Of a DNA stretch of 64,000 nucleotides, positions 12,233-24,066 are shown in pieces. The stretch covers positions 2,770,501 through 2,834,500 of the forward strand of contig CALZFC010000016.1 in assembly GCA_945643635.1 (NCBI GenBank), written 5' to 3'. Every line of letters begins with the position of its first letter. Within the stretch, counting starts at the first letter, position 1. Origin of the DNA: Allodiplogaster sudhausi. Its lineage: Eukaryota; Nematoda; Chromadorea; Rhabditida; Diplogasteridae. The notes beneath the pieces were generated by a model. That model was given only the letters and a program-made list of their open reading frames with translations, was not told the DNA's origin and made no database searches. Made by a program: the position numbers and the translations under genes.

Positions 12233-14004
12233 AGAGAGGGATAGAGAGAGCGAGGGGAGAGGGAGAGAGAGAGATTGAGAGAGAGAGGGTAGAAAAGAGT
12301 AAAAGTAAACGTTTGAAAGACAAAAACAGAGAAACTAAGGCAGAAATGATGTACGGATCCAATAAAGTAATAAGGACAGAGACTGAGTAGAGAGCAGAAG
12401 ACAGGAATGATCTCCGGAACCAGTAAGGTAATAAAGACAGAGAGAGCATCTAGAAGATGGAAATGATCTACGGATCCTTGACCACCAGAACCGCAGAGAT
12501 GTAAGAGATGTTTGTCCAGGGAATTGCGTACAAGTACTAAACGGAAGAAAAACGAAGGATCACAGAACGACAACACAAGAAATATGCATTTACGCATTAT
12601 GACGGTGTTTGTCTAGACACGAACTATCCGAGGTCAGAAGATTAATGTAAAGTGCGAATTGACTTTGATGCCTGGAGCGATTTGGAAAGAGAGAGACAGA
12701 GTAAGATTCAGAGAGTAAGAGAGAGAGAGAGAGAGAAAGAGAGGAAAAGAGAAGAATAATGATACCAGTGAGATGAGAAGCTGCGCGAGGCAGGGAAGAA
12801 GAAGAAGCGGAACGCTGCGCTCGATCGAATTCTGAAGAAGTCGCGTGAGCGGCGCCTCCATCGTGCTCTTCCTTTAAGAAATCATAACATTAAGAATTGA
12901 TAATGCATTAGATTTATTGTTGCACGCACTCGTTCCTCCTATCCTTCTAGCAACTTGATTGACACATCTACTTATATGAACAAATAGTTCGGCATAGAAC
13001 TATTTGCTCTTTTTCAGTCAACTACTAACTCGATTAAATATTTCGTTAAAGGGAATTTTCATTTTTCTTTGTAAACATTTTGTTTGTAAAATTTGTTAAA
13101 TAAATAAAGAAAATAGGCCACCTCGATCGCTTCCAGCTTCTCCTTAGACAGAGCACATTCGAGAGTGCGGTCGTCATGACGGGCATGACGATAAAGGGAA
13201 GAAGAGAGAAAGAGAAGGAAGAGGAGCAGAAAAGCAAAGTGAGCAGGAGAGAGTGCAGGAGGAGCACGGCGGCTGAGACGGCGACGGCGGCAGAGACGGA
13301 GAGGACGCCAGCGGCAAGCGAGGCGGCCGCCGATGGGATCAGGCAGTAGAGGACTGCAGGAGGAATTTGTATTTCTCTGATGGTGAGGAGGAATGCGTTG
13401 GATTTAGAGGAGGAATTTGTAATTTTAATCACTTCATTTTTTGTCAAGTTGCAAAAGAATAAATAAATGTTTTAACTACTTAGCAAGATGCTCACCGATT
13501 CCTTCAGTGCTCAAGCGCGATTCTGTGTTGGTCGTGCTCGAAGTCGCATTAGGCGCCGTGTCAGGTTGTGGCTACAATGAGGTGGCTAATAATGCCTAAG
13601 CAATCATTGGGTAGTTAGTATTTGGGAAAAGATTGTATTTGAGATAGAAAAAAGTGGTCGATGATGACTGACCGGCAGCAGCTGAAGTGTGATGGCGGCG
13701 GAGATGAGGAGAGCGGAGCCGACGACGCATACGACCAGGCAGCCCGCGGCGTGCGACAGCACAAATGGCGCTAATCTGAAGAGAGGGATACTGTAATTTG
13801 TGTAGAGGATACGGTATCCTACAGAGAGATACCGTAGCAGATTTTTCAAAAGTTCGCATCAAAAGCGTACATGTACAAGCCCGTCGTTATCAAATTTAAC
13901 ATTAAGAAATCGGCAAATATGTATATAGCACTTACACATTCATATTATACATATAAAACTTATTAAATAATGCAAACAAACCTTTTCGCGATGATTGCTT
14001 TCAT
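6768..14004 (-). CDS. Patched/RND-like 12-TM protein lacking ectodomains
   Basis: Fifteen exons, all phases agreeing: 14004-13982, 13775-13673, 13571-13496, 13353-13122, 12871-12766, 12175-12038, 11373-11171, 10433-10367, 9715-9633, 9497-9428, 9275-9051, 8539-8458, 8381-8169, 7281-7158, 6960-6768 (TAA). This gives 645 residues. One hydrophobic segment is followed by a 24-residue Thr/Asn-rich loop (NAT glycosylation sequon), then five more. A dibasic LRQRR linker and a charged 50-residue loop with FFESTIYVV follow, then six more segments and a polar tail of about 140 residues. This two-times-six layout, the dibasic linker after segment 6, and an acidic Asp in segment 10 (LPVDCAIRF) resemble Patched-related proteins of the RND/SSD superfamily. 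Those usually exceed 800 residues and carry two large ectodomains; here the loops are about 24 and 20 residues. Family assignment is inference. The frame stays open upstream to an ATG ending at 14205, so the start is uncertain; I chose the ATG at 14004. Confidence 0.62.
8530..8758. repeat. Diverged tandem repeat duplicating an exon/intron boundary
   Basis: Three units begin with GTGGAACATCC at 8530, 8615 and 8686. The first is the 5' edge of exon 12 of the minus-strand membrane-protein gene; the other two lie in the adjoining intron. Only the first keeps the CAG acceptor next to the motif. Confidence 0.6.
10224..10363. repeat. (CT)n array in intron 8
   Basis: About 140 bp of CT dinucleotides with GTGTC, AACTC and CCATC interruptions. 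On the minus strand it is a purine tract that begins right after the donor site of exon 8 (10367). Confidence 0.85.
12180..12290. repeat. (GA)n array in intron 5
   Basis: GA dinucleotides on the plus strand. On the coding (minus) strand this is a pyrimidine run next to the acceptor of exon 6 at 12176, so the microsatellite effectively supplies the polypyrimidine tract. Confidence 0.8.
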
Positions 14005-14237
14005 TGTGAAGTTGTAGTCAGAGAGAAAAAAGAGTGATGAGGCCTCTGAGATGGCCGAGAGAGAGAGAGGCAGAGAGAGAGAAGCTTTCCAAGAAGCTTT
14101 CCTCTCACCCGGTGGATTTCTAGCGCGCGCGGGTGCCCCCAAGCGAACTGATGCTACACACTGCTGCCTTTCCTCATCCTTATCCACCCGCGGGGCACCG
14201 CCCATCTCATCCCATCTCGTCTTCGGGGCCTCCCTCT

Positions 14238-14276
<39 letters not shown>

Positions 14277-16340
14277 TCACTCATTCGTCGTCTCACGCAC
14301 TCTCTCATCCACCCCTATCTCTCTCCTTTATGAAAGTGTTTCCTAATATATCTTCGGGCGAAGCCTCTCTCCTTGGCATTCCTCTTCAAGATTAACAGCA
14401 GAGCCATGCTTGTTGCCTTTCCGTTTTCTTTTTTGCTACCCATCCGGCTGCAGCCCGGATATATCCGTCCTGGTACATACTATCCTTGCTCCCTTCCTCC
14501 TCCCGATATCCCCAATCTCTTCCTCCTATCCAATTCAATCTATCAGACCACTCATTTGTACATCTTCAGACATTTCGAGAGAACGACCGGATACATCCTC
14601 CGGAAGTTAATATACATATATTCCTGGATTTTTTTTTCACGAGAATTGCAACATCAAGAATTGCGTAGTATTCTTCAAATGCATTTATTCTTGGAAGAAT
14701 AGGAAATAGACGGAAGAGATTCTCGCTATATACAACGAACACAGTGAGATAATGGGCAAAGATTATCTATGTAGTATGTACATTCATACAAACGATAGAC
14801 AGGAATTACAACAGGAAGTGCACGAAAGCAAGATGTGAATGAGAGATGAAGAGAGAGAGAGAGGGAGAAAGAAAGAGAGAGAGAGAGAAAGAGAGAGAGA
14901 AAATGACAGTGAGATCTAAATCCGAGTGTGCACATTCGTAAGCACTATCAATGTAACAAGCCAGAAAATGGAGAAAAGTACAATCGAAACAACGGAGAAA
15001 AAGTGCATCTCACAAGAATGAATGTGTGGGGGGGGGCACAACGATGAGAGAGATAATACTGTTTGTTCTTTCTTTGAACGACTATAAAAGAGTGAATTCC
15101 AATAGCGCCTCATATGCAAAAGAGAACGAAACGTTCCATGAAATGCGTATGAAAAATGCGTAGGTGTTTTGCAAAATTAATCGCCTGTTCATTCATTACT
15201 GCTAGTGAGACCAAGTTGTTCCCCAAAAAAACATTTTGCAGCGATCTGAACTTTGGAGCTTTTACCATTCTATCGAAGAGTTCTTTAGTGAAAAGGAGTC
15301 TGATTCACTTCTGCTTTTGCTCCATTATATGATACAAATACGGCATGAATGCACACGCCTGAAAAAGGCAATGGTTGGACGACATTCATACATACATGAG
15401 ACATGGAAGGACTGGCGAAGAAACTCTGCTTGCCCTCTCTACGTGGCCATCGACATAATTGCTGCGACCCTTCTCGTTGCGGCAACTTCATCGTTTCGGA
15501 CGTCGACTACTTCGACTTCTGAAAAGAAAAAAAAACTTACAGCTTAATTACTACTTGTCCTTTAATTTCCAAGAGTAAAAAAATCAGCGCCCATCCATGC
15601 GAACTTTGACCGAGAAATAATCTTTTCCAGATGCGGCCAAAAAATCATAAGCCTAATGATAATTTAAGGGAGAAAAATGTGGAAATAAAAACGGAAAGAG
15701 AAAAAAACGGAAATACTCCTCGGAATTAGTCAAAGTGGCAGCCAACTTGGCATAAATCGTTGGCACACACATTTTTGTGTGCATATGTCAAGTGTCCCTT
15801 TAATTTTGGTAAAAGCGCTACATGCCCGATATTTCAGCTATTTCCGCTCTGATTCATGAACAAATTGTATGGCTAGGGCCGAAGATTCAGAATCGTCAAG
15901 GATCTCAGAGGATTAGGGAATCAGGCGGGAAGGAAGAAAAAAAAGTCGGAAAAAATAGGGGAGGAAAAGAAAATGATGATACTGATACTGATACTCATGG
16001 CATTACGGAAGCATTTGCTGATAAGGGCAAGGATTCGCTTGTATTTAAATATCAAATAACACATGGCTCAAATAGTAAGAAATTCTACAGAATTCCGGCG
16101 TGTTACATGGGAATAACATTTGAGTAGGATCGTGTGTATGTAACATAACCCAAATGCTCACGGGACAAATAGAAGGAAAAACGCAGAGAGCCATTAGGAG
16201 AGAGTGTTTTGGTCATATCAAATACATACATATATTCTGAATGTATCTAGTAGAAAGCTAATTGCAAGAAAGTAGGGCAATATGTGTATCTACACTGGAG
16301 CAGTACTAGAGGAAGAAGCCATTACTCTTTCCATTATAAC

Positions 16341-16366
16341 TGCTCGTGCTTTCGTTAGCACGAGCA
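16341..16366. repeat. Perfect 10-bp hairpin
   Basis: TGCTCGTGCT and its reverse complement AGCACGAGCA are separated by a 6-base loop, TTCGTT. There is no T-run beside it, and no function can be read from it. Confidence 0.6.
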
Positions 16367-16991
16367 CTTATAAAAAACGAACACCCGAGGATCAATGGAT
16401 CTTTCTATATGTTATGCTCAAGAATTAGTTGCATATATACTCCTACATACATACTTGCAATCAGCAGTAGCCACGATTGCCTTATCATCCCCTCCCCTCC
16501 CATTGGATTACACAACATCATTAAGGATCATAGGAATTTCCTCGGCCTAAGTAGGCGTTGTGGGGCTGCAGACGACGACTACTCCCAGTTAGCATACTAT
16601 ATGGTTGATGGACTTAAGCAGTTGCCGGCCACCCTACAGAAATACTTCCACACCTCGTCGTGCACTCGTCGAAATTAATCTGATGTCGCCAATTAAGCGA
16701 TAAGCGCACGTTGCACATACTTTAATGGCGACTAAACCCGACTAATTATGCCTTCGTAGCACTTTACATTAGCAATTTACAGCATCACGCAACTAAAGTA
16801 GCATTAAGTGTTTTGACCGCAGACACGGGGGAGGAAATACTTCCGTCTTCAGGCGAACCCAGACGTATACTTTCAATTTCACTTCCGTCGATTGGTAAAC
16901 CTTCGAGCCCATTTCACGACCCCTCTCTTTTTACTGGAAGCACATGAAGGAAAAGGATACCAGCCGCGCATTTAATCTGTCCAAAGTTTGC

Positions 16992-17025
16992 AACATGTTC
17001 GAAACAATCTTGTTTCGAACATGTT
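16992..17025. repeat. Perfect 15-bp hairpin
   Basis: AACATGTTCGAAACA and its reverse complement are separated by a 4-base loop. A related GTTCCGAACATG word recurs near 17070, and a diverged form near 17622, so the hairpin may belong to the outer part of the large foldback locus at 17250-17538. Confidence 0.7.
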
Positions 17026-17249
17026 CATCACAGAAAAATTGGCAATTTGCCCGCCTATCTTAATACACATGTGTTCCGAACATGTATCCAGCTGGTCTTC
17101 ACTTAATCGCTTGTGTGCACTTCCTGTTTCGAACTTCTGAGGTGGTCACTTGGTCAGAACAAGCACAAAAATGGAGAGACAACGGAAAGATGGAGACGCA
17201 GGTTGTGACGAGCAAAAGCTGCTCTGGTTCAGCTTTGGCTCGTCACCAA

Positions 17250-17538
17250 CGAAATAGCACAGGGCAGAGAAAAAAGGCGTCACCGGTCGTCCGGTGCATG
17301 ATTCTATACTATCCTGGCCGACCAAAGTACGCACAGAAGCGACGAAATAGTACAGGCAGAGAAAAAAAGACTCCTCGCACCTCTTCGAGTAAGTCGAAGA
17401 GGTGAGAAGTGTCTTTTTTTCTCTGTCTGTACTATCTCGTCGCTCGTGTGAGTACTTTGATCGACCAGGATAGAATGAGAATGGAGTCATGCACCGGACG
17501 ACCGGCGACGTCTTTTTTCTCTGCCCTGTGCTATTTCG
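17250..17538. repeat. Long foldback (inverted) repeat, arms about 140 bp
   Basis: The left arm (17250-17388) and right arm (17392-17538) are reverse complements at high identity. They meet at a tight turn around CCTCTTCGAGT/AAGTCGAAGAGG. Each arm contains a duplicated AGAGAAAAAA module. A transcript across it would form a near-continuous duplex of about 140 bp. No target-site duplication or transposase was recognised, so mobile origin and hairpin-RNA function are both open. Confidence 0.75.
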
Positions 17539-17742
17539 CAGAGATTTGTTACACTGTATTTCGCTCGAGATATTGCCAGCTTGTTCTCAGTCTGTGACAA
17601 CAACGCCAATGTTGGGAACAAGTGTTCCGAATATGTTATAAACTTTAGGCAGATTGAATGTGCGGCAGATGATTAAACCTTAATTTAGTCGTACCTTAGC
17701 ATAACTTAACCTTAAATTAGCATACCCTAGGTTGGCTTAGAC

Positions 17743-20700
17743 TTATACACGGTGAGATCGCTGACCTCTAGCCGAAGTCGTCGACTTCCGCGTCGTTCGG
17801 TCCATCTGGATGATGTCGCTCTTGGCATCCTTCGATGCGGCGGCAGAGGGCATCAATGTTCCCGTTAGCATTACAGCCGTCGATGCGCCCGACGTTACAG
17901 GGTGGTCATCATACGGTAGAGAAGTGATACTCTGGAGAATATCAGAACTGTAGGATTAATGAGAGAGAGAGAGAGATAGATATGGAGAGAGATACTGAGC
18001 GACTGAGAGACTATTGCATATACATAGAGCAGTGAAAGAAAGAAAGGAAGGTGAAAAAGCAAGAAATTCGTACTCCGTCATCATAGTTTGGATCGCGGTC
18101 GATATACGGTGCGACCGTAACTGGTGGAGGAGGAGGCGGAGGATGCTCCCTGTACATGGAGCCGCGTCCAGACTCGACGATGACGCCCGGTGGAGGAGGA
18201 AGAGGGTGTTCGTGGTAGGAGCCACCGCTGACAATGATGCCCGGAGGCGGCGGAGGTGTACCGCCGATGATTCCGCCGCCAACTATTCCACCTCCAGGGT
18301 AGACGCCACCGCTCGGCTGAAGAGGAAATCCGTTAAATACTAACATAAGGCTAACTAAAAAGACTATTACGTAATTAATAAGGCATTGTTAATTGTATCT
18401 AGTTTTGGCGGAAAAAAATTACAACGAAGTATATTTATTTTCTGACACCATTTACATATGTCCAGAACTGTTGATTCAAGGTTGACAGGCGGTTTCGTTA
18501 TAGAAGAGAAATAAAACAAAGATCATGATAGATTTCTATTAGTTTACTAGTCGACTTGTAATCGTCTCCGAAACAACTAGAGCTTTAGGCGAGCTTATGA
18601 ATGCTCATCGTTCGATTCGTCAGCTTTAGCCCTCTGAAGCTGCGATCATCTTGCTGACATTCTTAGGTATCGAAATGGCGCCGAGAAAGCTACTATATCA
18701 ATGAATGAATATTATAAAAAGAGCGTGGTAAATTCAAATCTTCTTTTGTACTTTTTCATCTGCTGACTCATAAGTCTAAGCTTTTCACTTCTTTTCCCTT
18801 AATATGAACGCAGACGGCGAATTACTCATTTACCTACATATGTACAACATCTACGCACTCTCTCATCACAACTAATCTCAATATCTTCGTAATCTGCTTC
18901 ATCTGCCCATAACCAATTCTCTCGATTCTTCTACTTACTCTATGCCTTCGTTTTGAATAACTCACTCGATCACTTTCCGGCATTCATTAGATTACTCACC
19001 AACTTTCTCTCTCTCTCTCTTGCTCTTTTTTATATTTCTATAATTTTGCGCCTAATATATTTCCTCCACTATTCAACTCTGTAAAATATCCATAGAATGC
19101 TGCCAAGATGAATGTGCATATAAATATCAGCTTAGAACCAACACATCAACAGAACAACAGAAACTGTGCATCATAAATAAGGCGTCATCATTTTGAGATT
19201 TGATTATTTGCTACACTCTAGATTATTTAATTTCTTTCACTCTCTCATTCTCTCACTCTCTCTCTCACCCTCGCAGGAACTCTCACTTATCACAAACGTC
19301 AGCGTGAACTTGCGAACATTTTCTTGTTTATTTGCTTATGAGAGCCGGTCTCGGATGTCATTCTGTTTCTCAGAACTATGAGAGAAGCATCCAAAATGTG
19401 TTTGTAAGCCGCAGTCCAGGTCAGGCGGATAAGCTTGATGCTTTGCGCAGCTTCAGTGTGAAAAGAATGCTTTTGACGCAAGACGAAGAGGAAAACATGA
19501 ACACTCCGGTTGCAAAAATTCTGCCTAGATCATGCTCCCTTTATTGTTTATTATATTCTGCCAGTCTGCTTAAAAGCGCTAAAAGGATCTCCATCGAAGC
19601 AGCTAAAGTTGCGGCCCATTTCTACTAACGCTGAAACACAGAACCACCTGTTCATTCATTGAATGGAATTTATTTCACTGATCTCTTTCGCTTTGACGCG
19701 AATTTAATTGAACATAGTTTTGACAATATATTATCGCAAAACAATCTGTTATTTTGGAGTTCTAAAATATTAAAATCATTGATGAAAAATAATGAGTTTT
19801 AGAATGAGAAAAAGAATATAATTAGACTGACGACATAGCCGATGTCGCGAAGAACGCCTCCCTCACGCACGTAGTCAGAACCGCCGCCTCCGACTATGAC
19901 GTCATCGCCAGTCTGATAGCCTCGCGCGGAAGCGGCGACGTAGCGAGGCCCTTCCGAGACGACAAGAGGGGAACGCGAGTATCCTCCACCCGGCATGTAC
20001 GCTCCGTACTCGCCGCCCTGAAGGCAAAACAGAATTCTTTTCTTTTATGCGGCATTTTAAACAATAGTTTTTTTATTACTTAAATTCTAATGAAAATTAT
20101 CGCATTCAACGCAAACATAAATAAAAAGAAAATAATCATGAGATGGAAAATGTATTCTTCAAAGATGTCATTAGGAATTCCATATCTTGTGCTTGTTTGT
20201 AGAAAAAAAACAATCTGAGTCATGGGGGTGGGGCGAATACTTAAATACATATGTACATAAGTACATAGTAGTATTTGTATGCTCACGTGTAGATATATTA
20301 AATGAACCTTGACAGCGTAGCTGCTGCCTCCTCCTCCTCCAAACGGACTCCTCGCATATCCGCCGCCGCTCAAATACATGCCATACTCGCCGGCGCGGCC
20401 GGCAGCGCCGACGTATCCGCCGCCGGCGTCCGTTTGATAGGCGCCCGCGCCAGGGCCAGCGTAGCTTCCGCCGCCGCCGACGACAACTGGACCTCCGCCA
20501 CCGCCACTAGCGAACGGGCTGCGTGCATAGCCGCCTCCCGGCAAGTACATGCCGTATTCACCGCCGCTAGAGTACGATGATCCAGAGGAGCTAGCATAGG
20601 AGGCCCCCGCACCAGCGTACGAGCTCCCGCCAGAGCCTGCATAGGAGGTCCCAGCGCCAGCATAAGAGCCACCGCCAGCCGTCCGATAGCCAGCCGCGTC

Positions 20701-21497
20701 CCGCAGCGCAGACGCGACAGCCTTACGGTAGATGGCACGGTAAAGGGCGCTCTCATAGCCATCAGGACGCGCGTAGCCGCCGGGGCCTCCGCCACCGGTT
20801 GGGAGCGAGTAACTGCCGCCACCGATAATCGGTGCGGGACCACCGATGATCGGGCCGGGACCACCGATGATTGGTCCGGGACCACCGATGATTGCTCCGG
20901 GAGGAATTTTTGGCGGCCGTGGCCCGCCGACATACGAACCCGGTCCGCCGACTATCGTATCGGGCACACCGAAATGTGGAGGAGGGGCGTAGGAGCCGCC
21001 TGGAACGGCGTAACTTCCTCCACGGCCTCCGGGACCAGCGTATGAGCCACGGATGACATTAGAGCTTCCTCCGCCAACAATGACACCGCCACCACCTCCG
21101 CCTACTGGGTACCTGAATTCAGGCTTACTTAATTTTTTAATATTATTAAAACTCTAAAAATCTTCATTATCTTACAAATTCTATACTAACTGTTGAATAG
21201 TACTGTCAAGTTCTTTTATTATATTTAAAAATATTCAAGTTTTTGCTACAATACAACTGCAAGTTTCTTTGTTATATCGAATAAGTCTTTTTTTTATAAT
21301 ATAAGAATGTTCGGAAGTTTTCTTTGTTGAATATTTTTAAATGTATTTTCGCTCACAAAATATCTAAATAAAAAAAATGTATGTTAATAAACTCCAGACC
21401 CGACGCCACCGCCGACATACGAGCCAAAACCACCGCCGCCAGCGTTCACCGTGACAAACAATAGTGAAATCAGCGAGAGCAGCAAGCGCCACTTCAT
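17743..21497 (-). CDS. Secreted Gly/Tyr/Pro-rich repetitive protein
   Basis: Five exons with consistent phases: 21497-21400, 21112-20308, 20017-19832, 18316-18074, 17931-17743 (TAA), giving 506 residues. A classical signal peptide (MKWRLLLSLISLLFVTVNA) ends right before the Gly-rich part. The long second exon carries three to four copies of PxIIGGPG, many SYAGxG/SSYAGAG modules, and repeats of EYGMYLPGGGYARSP, which recurs in exon 3. Exon 4 is Pro-rich with two copies of a HEHP/REHP-PPPPP block. The last exon is non-repetitive, Ser/Thr/Lys-rich, without Gly repeats. Composition resembles structural extracellular proteins of nematode cuticle or eggshell, but no named family domain is visible. 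The donor of exon 1 (at 21399) was chosen because it keeps frame; a second GT six bases downstream does not. An acceptor-like CTTCCTAG lies one base before the ATG. Confidence 0.72.
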
Positions 21498-21510
21498 TCT
21501 AGGAAGATAG
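21498..21510 (-). promoter_or_regulatory. Putative spliced-leader acceptor
   Basis: On the minus strand TATCTTCCTAG ends one base before the ATG at 21497. A pyrimidine-rich AG just upstream of a start codon with no upstream coding exon is the usual look of a nematode trans-splice site. Confidence 0.45.
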
Positions 21511-21637
21511 TCAATAACTGATTTTACAGTTAAAATTATAATTATTTATTCGCATAGCGGGCCAATGCTGATGGAATGCACGATGATCGATCAATCAAAA
21601 CTAATAAACGATTAGTAAAAATCTGAAATACATGTTG

Positions 21638-21691
21638 AGCCAGATATTTCGTAAACATTTATTGTAGTAAATGTTTACTAAATATCTGGCT
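21638..21691. ncRNA. Small hairpin of unknown nature (microRNA-like or palindromic element)
   Basis: Arms of 24 nt (21638-21661 and 21668-21691) pair with one mismatch (C against A) around the 6-base loop TTGTAG. It lies 141 bp upstream of the start codon of the Gly-rich gene. Stem length is in the range of a short pre-miRNA, but the loop is small and the pairing nearly perfect, which also fits a tiny palindromic element. Transcription is not shown by the sequence. Confidence 0.3.
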
Positions 21692-22515
21692 GTGACAAAA
21701 CGGTAATTCACCACATCGCGCCCCTCCCTTCTTACTTGAGAAAATCAGATAAGACTGTCCACGCATAATTTCTAACCCGCTGCAGCCCCTCCCTAATTCT
21801 TCCCTTTCGGCATGTGAATTCTAGCTCTATATCTCTCCGCTGCTCACTTTCACTATCTCTTACTTTCTCTCCTCACTTTATCTCTCCCTGCGGCTAGAAA
21901 AGTGCCCTCTCGAATTCAGTGAGAGTGATGCACTTTGTCGAACACCTTTAACTGCAGTTTTTTCTCATCAGCAGCTGAATGTGAAATCACAAGACATTGA
22001 AAGAAAGTTGCAACTCGATTAGGGAAGAGAGGCTGCTAAAGGGTGTGGAAGACGAGAGATACAGAGAACGAAAAGCTCCATAAGGAGTTTTCTTCTGCCA
22101 AGCACGCTTGACTGGCAGTAGGCCTAGGGCATGTGCGCAAGTGGAAAACTCTCAGAAATTGGCGAGTGGACAGTTTTGGAGGAGGCGAATAAGCCTAAGC
22201 CTAACGAGTTTGAAACTTCACGATGGTTTCGCCCTGAGAGTTCGAGAAGCTTCAACCTCATTTAATGACACGCATTTATACAAATTGTGAGTAAGTATAA
22301 TTTAAGAACGATTGATAGGTAAACATTAATGAAACAAGTATTGATAAAAAATAACTGGACGATATGGTGAAGAAACAACGCCGCGAGAACTAACAATAAT
22401 TGAATTGATAACAAAGAGACGAAGGCAGAGCAGATCTACTAGCAGGTGAAGGAAACAAGGTGGTCATGCCGACCTGGTCAGGAGAGGGTTCGTTAGGGCA
22501 AGCCGGTTTATCCCC

Positions 22516-22540
22516 CCCCCCTCATCTCTCTCTCTCTCTC

Positions 22541-22588
<48 letters not shown>
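22516..22588. repeat. (CT)n microsatellite
   Basis: About 70 bp of nearly pure CT, preceded by a run of ten C. Confidence 0.85.
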
Positions 22589-23459
22589 GCACTTTCACCA
22601 ATGGCATAATCAGGCTAATTAGCAAAAGGTCAAGGTGATCATACCGGCTTTCTGACCCATCTATTTCATAAATCATTTTGGAAAATACGTTAATGGTAGC
22701 CGTTTTTGGCTGAAGCCGTTACGTCATTTAGATATATAACAATACGTATAGAGTTACATACATATACATATGTATGTATCTACGTGTTACTCTGACCAAC
22801 AAAGGCCTAATTCTCCAACCTCCCCCTCGGTATTCTTCTCGCACTTGTTCACTCTATTTGGAGTGCCAAGGTTTTCCTGAGCCCCCACCCTCATGATAGC
22901 AAAGAAGCAGGAGAGCTTCATTAGATATGTTGTATTTCTGCTCTCAATCACGATCTTTCCATCTATATTTCCTTTGACATTCTGTAGAATGCTGTTTCAT
23001 TGGATGAACAATGACTTTTTCACTAGAAATTGCTTTAGAAAGTGGCGAGTATATCATTTATATTGACGACAAGTTAAAATGGCGGTTTAACATTCGCTCG
23101 AGAGTATAGTAGACAGACAGTTCATTTTAACACGCTCTTCCGAACAGCTGGGCTTGTCCTAATTTAGAATGAATACTTTTCTCATAAGAAGACCTGTAAT
23201 GTTCTTTGGCGTTTCTTGTGAGGAACAATGGTGTCTTCCATGCATGATAAGCGTCTTCTTTTTCCACTTCCTCTGCTGCGTCTCAAACCGTTTCTGACGA
23301 TTGAAGAGACTAGAAGAGAATCTAGTCGAGTCGAGCTTCGCGCCATTTATCGGCAGCTTCTTATTCTTCCTCCATTTGCCAAGACTCTTCTAATCATTTG
23401 AACCGTCTCATCCTTCTCCTCTCTGCCACTCTTGGCTTTCCATGCCCTCTTTTTATCTC

Positions 23460-23895
23460 TCTTCTCTCCGCTCTCTCTCTCTCTCTCCCTCTTTCTCTCT
23501 TTCTCTTTCTCTCCTCTCTTCCTCTATCGTGTTCCCTTTCTCTGTCTCTCTCTTACCTTCTCTCTTTGTCCTTGTCCCTCTCTTTTGCTTTTCTCTCTCG
23601 CTTCGTCTTTCTCTCAAGCTTCTCAAATACGGAAGAATCATCCAAAGGAAGCAAGCAAGCAACGGTCGCGCCCCCGTGGCTTTTTGTGAAGCGCGCGTTT
23701 CAAGAGGCGTTCGAGAGGAGGGCAGCGGAGAGAGGGAGTGGAGAACATGATCGGGAAGGGAGAGAGGGAGAGAGGAGAGAGAGAGAGACTGAGATGAGAG
23801 AAATAGAGAGGAGAGAGATTGAAAGAAATATAGAGTGAGAGAAAACGAGAAAGAGAGAGAGAGAGAGGCAGAGAGAAAGAGAAAGAGAAGGAAAG
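23460..23895. repeat. Paired CT then GA arrays
   Basis: A pyrimidine block (23460-23610) and a purine block (23755-23895) are separated by about 145 bp of unique sequence. Because GA is the complement of CT, the pair forms a large imperfect inverted repeat. Confidence 0.8.
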
Positions 23896-24066
23896 AGAAT
23901 ACAGACGAACAGACAAACAAAAAGCTTCCAGGTCATGCTCGCTTTCCACGGACGCTTCTTCCTCCCTTCGCTGGATGTCCAGGCTAATCTAGTCTCTTCC
24001 AGTGAGAGATGATCTTTCTTATCATTTTGCTGCCCTCTTGATCGCCCTCTAGCGCACTTTTCGATG

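Larger units (their letters stand above)
14005..17742. other. Intergenic DNA between two minus-strand genes
   Basis: It holds the presumed promoter of the membrane-protein gene (near 14000-14300, CT-rich), a GA block at 14846-14905 and several hairpins. A 103-codon open frame lies on the plus strand at 15236-15547, but it has no splice partners, no recognised motif and an unremarkable composition, so I do not call it a gene. The foldback repeat at 17250-17538 sits near the right end. Confidence 0.5.

Noticed and set aside
15236..15547. Plus-strand open frame of 103 codons
   Set aside because: Single unsupported frame with no family motif and no adjoining exons; kept only as a remark on the intergenic stretch.
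20302..20580. Plus-strand Ala/Ser-rich frame, and minus-strand frame 20370-20933
   Set aside because: Shadow frames of the Gly-rich exon 20308-21112, whose phase fits signal peptide and following exons.
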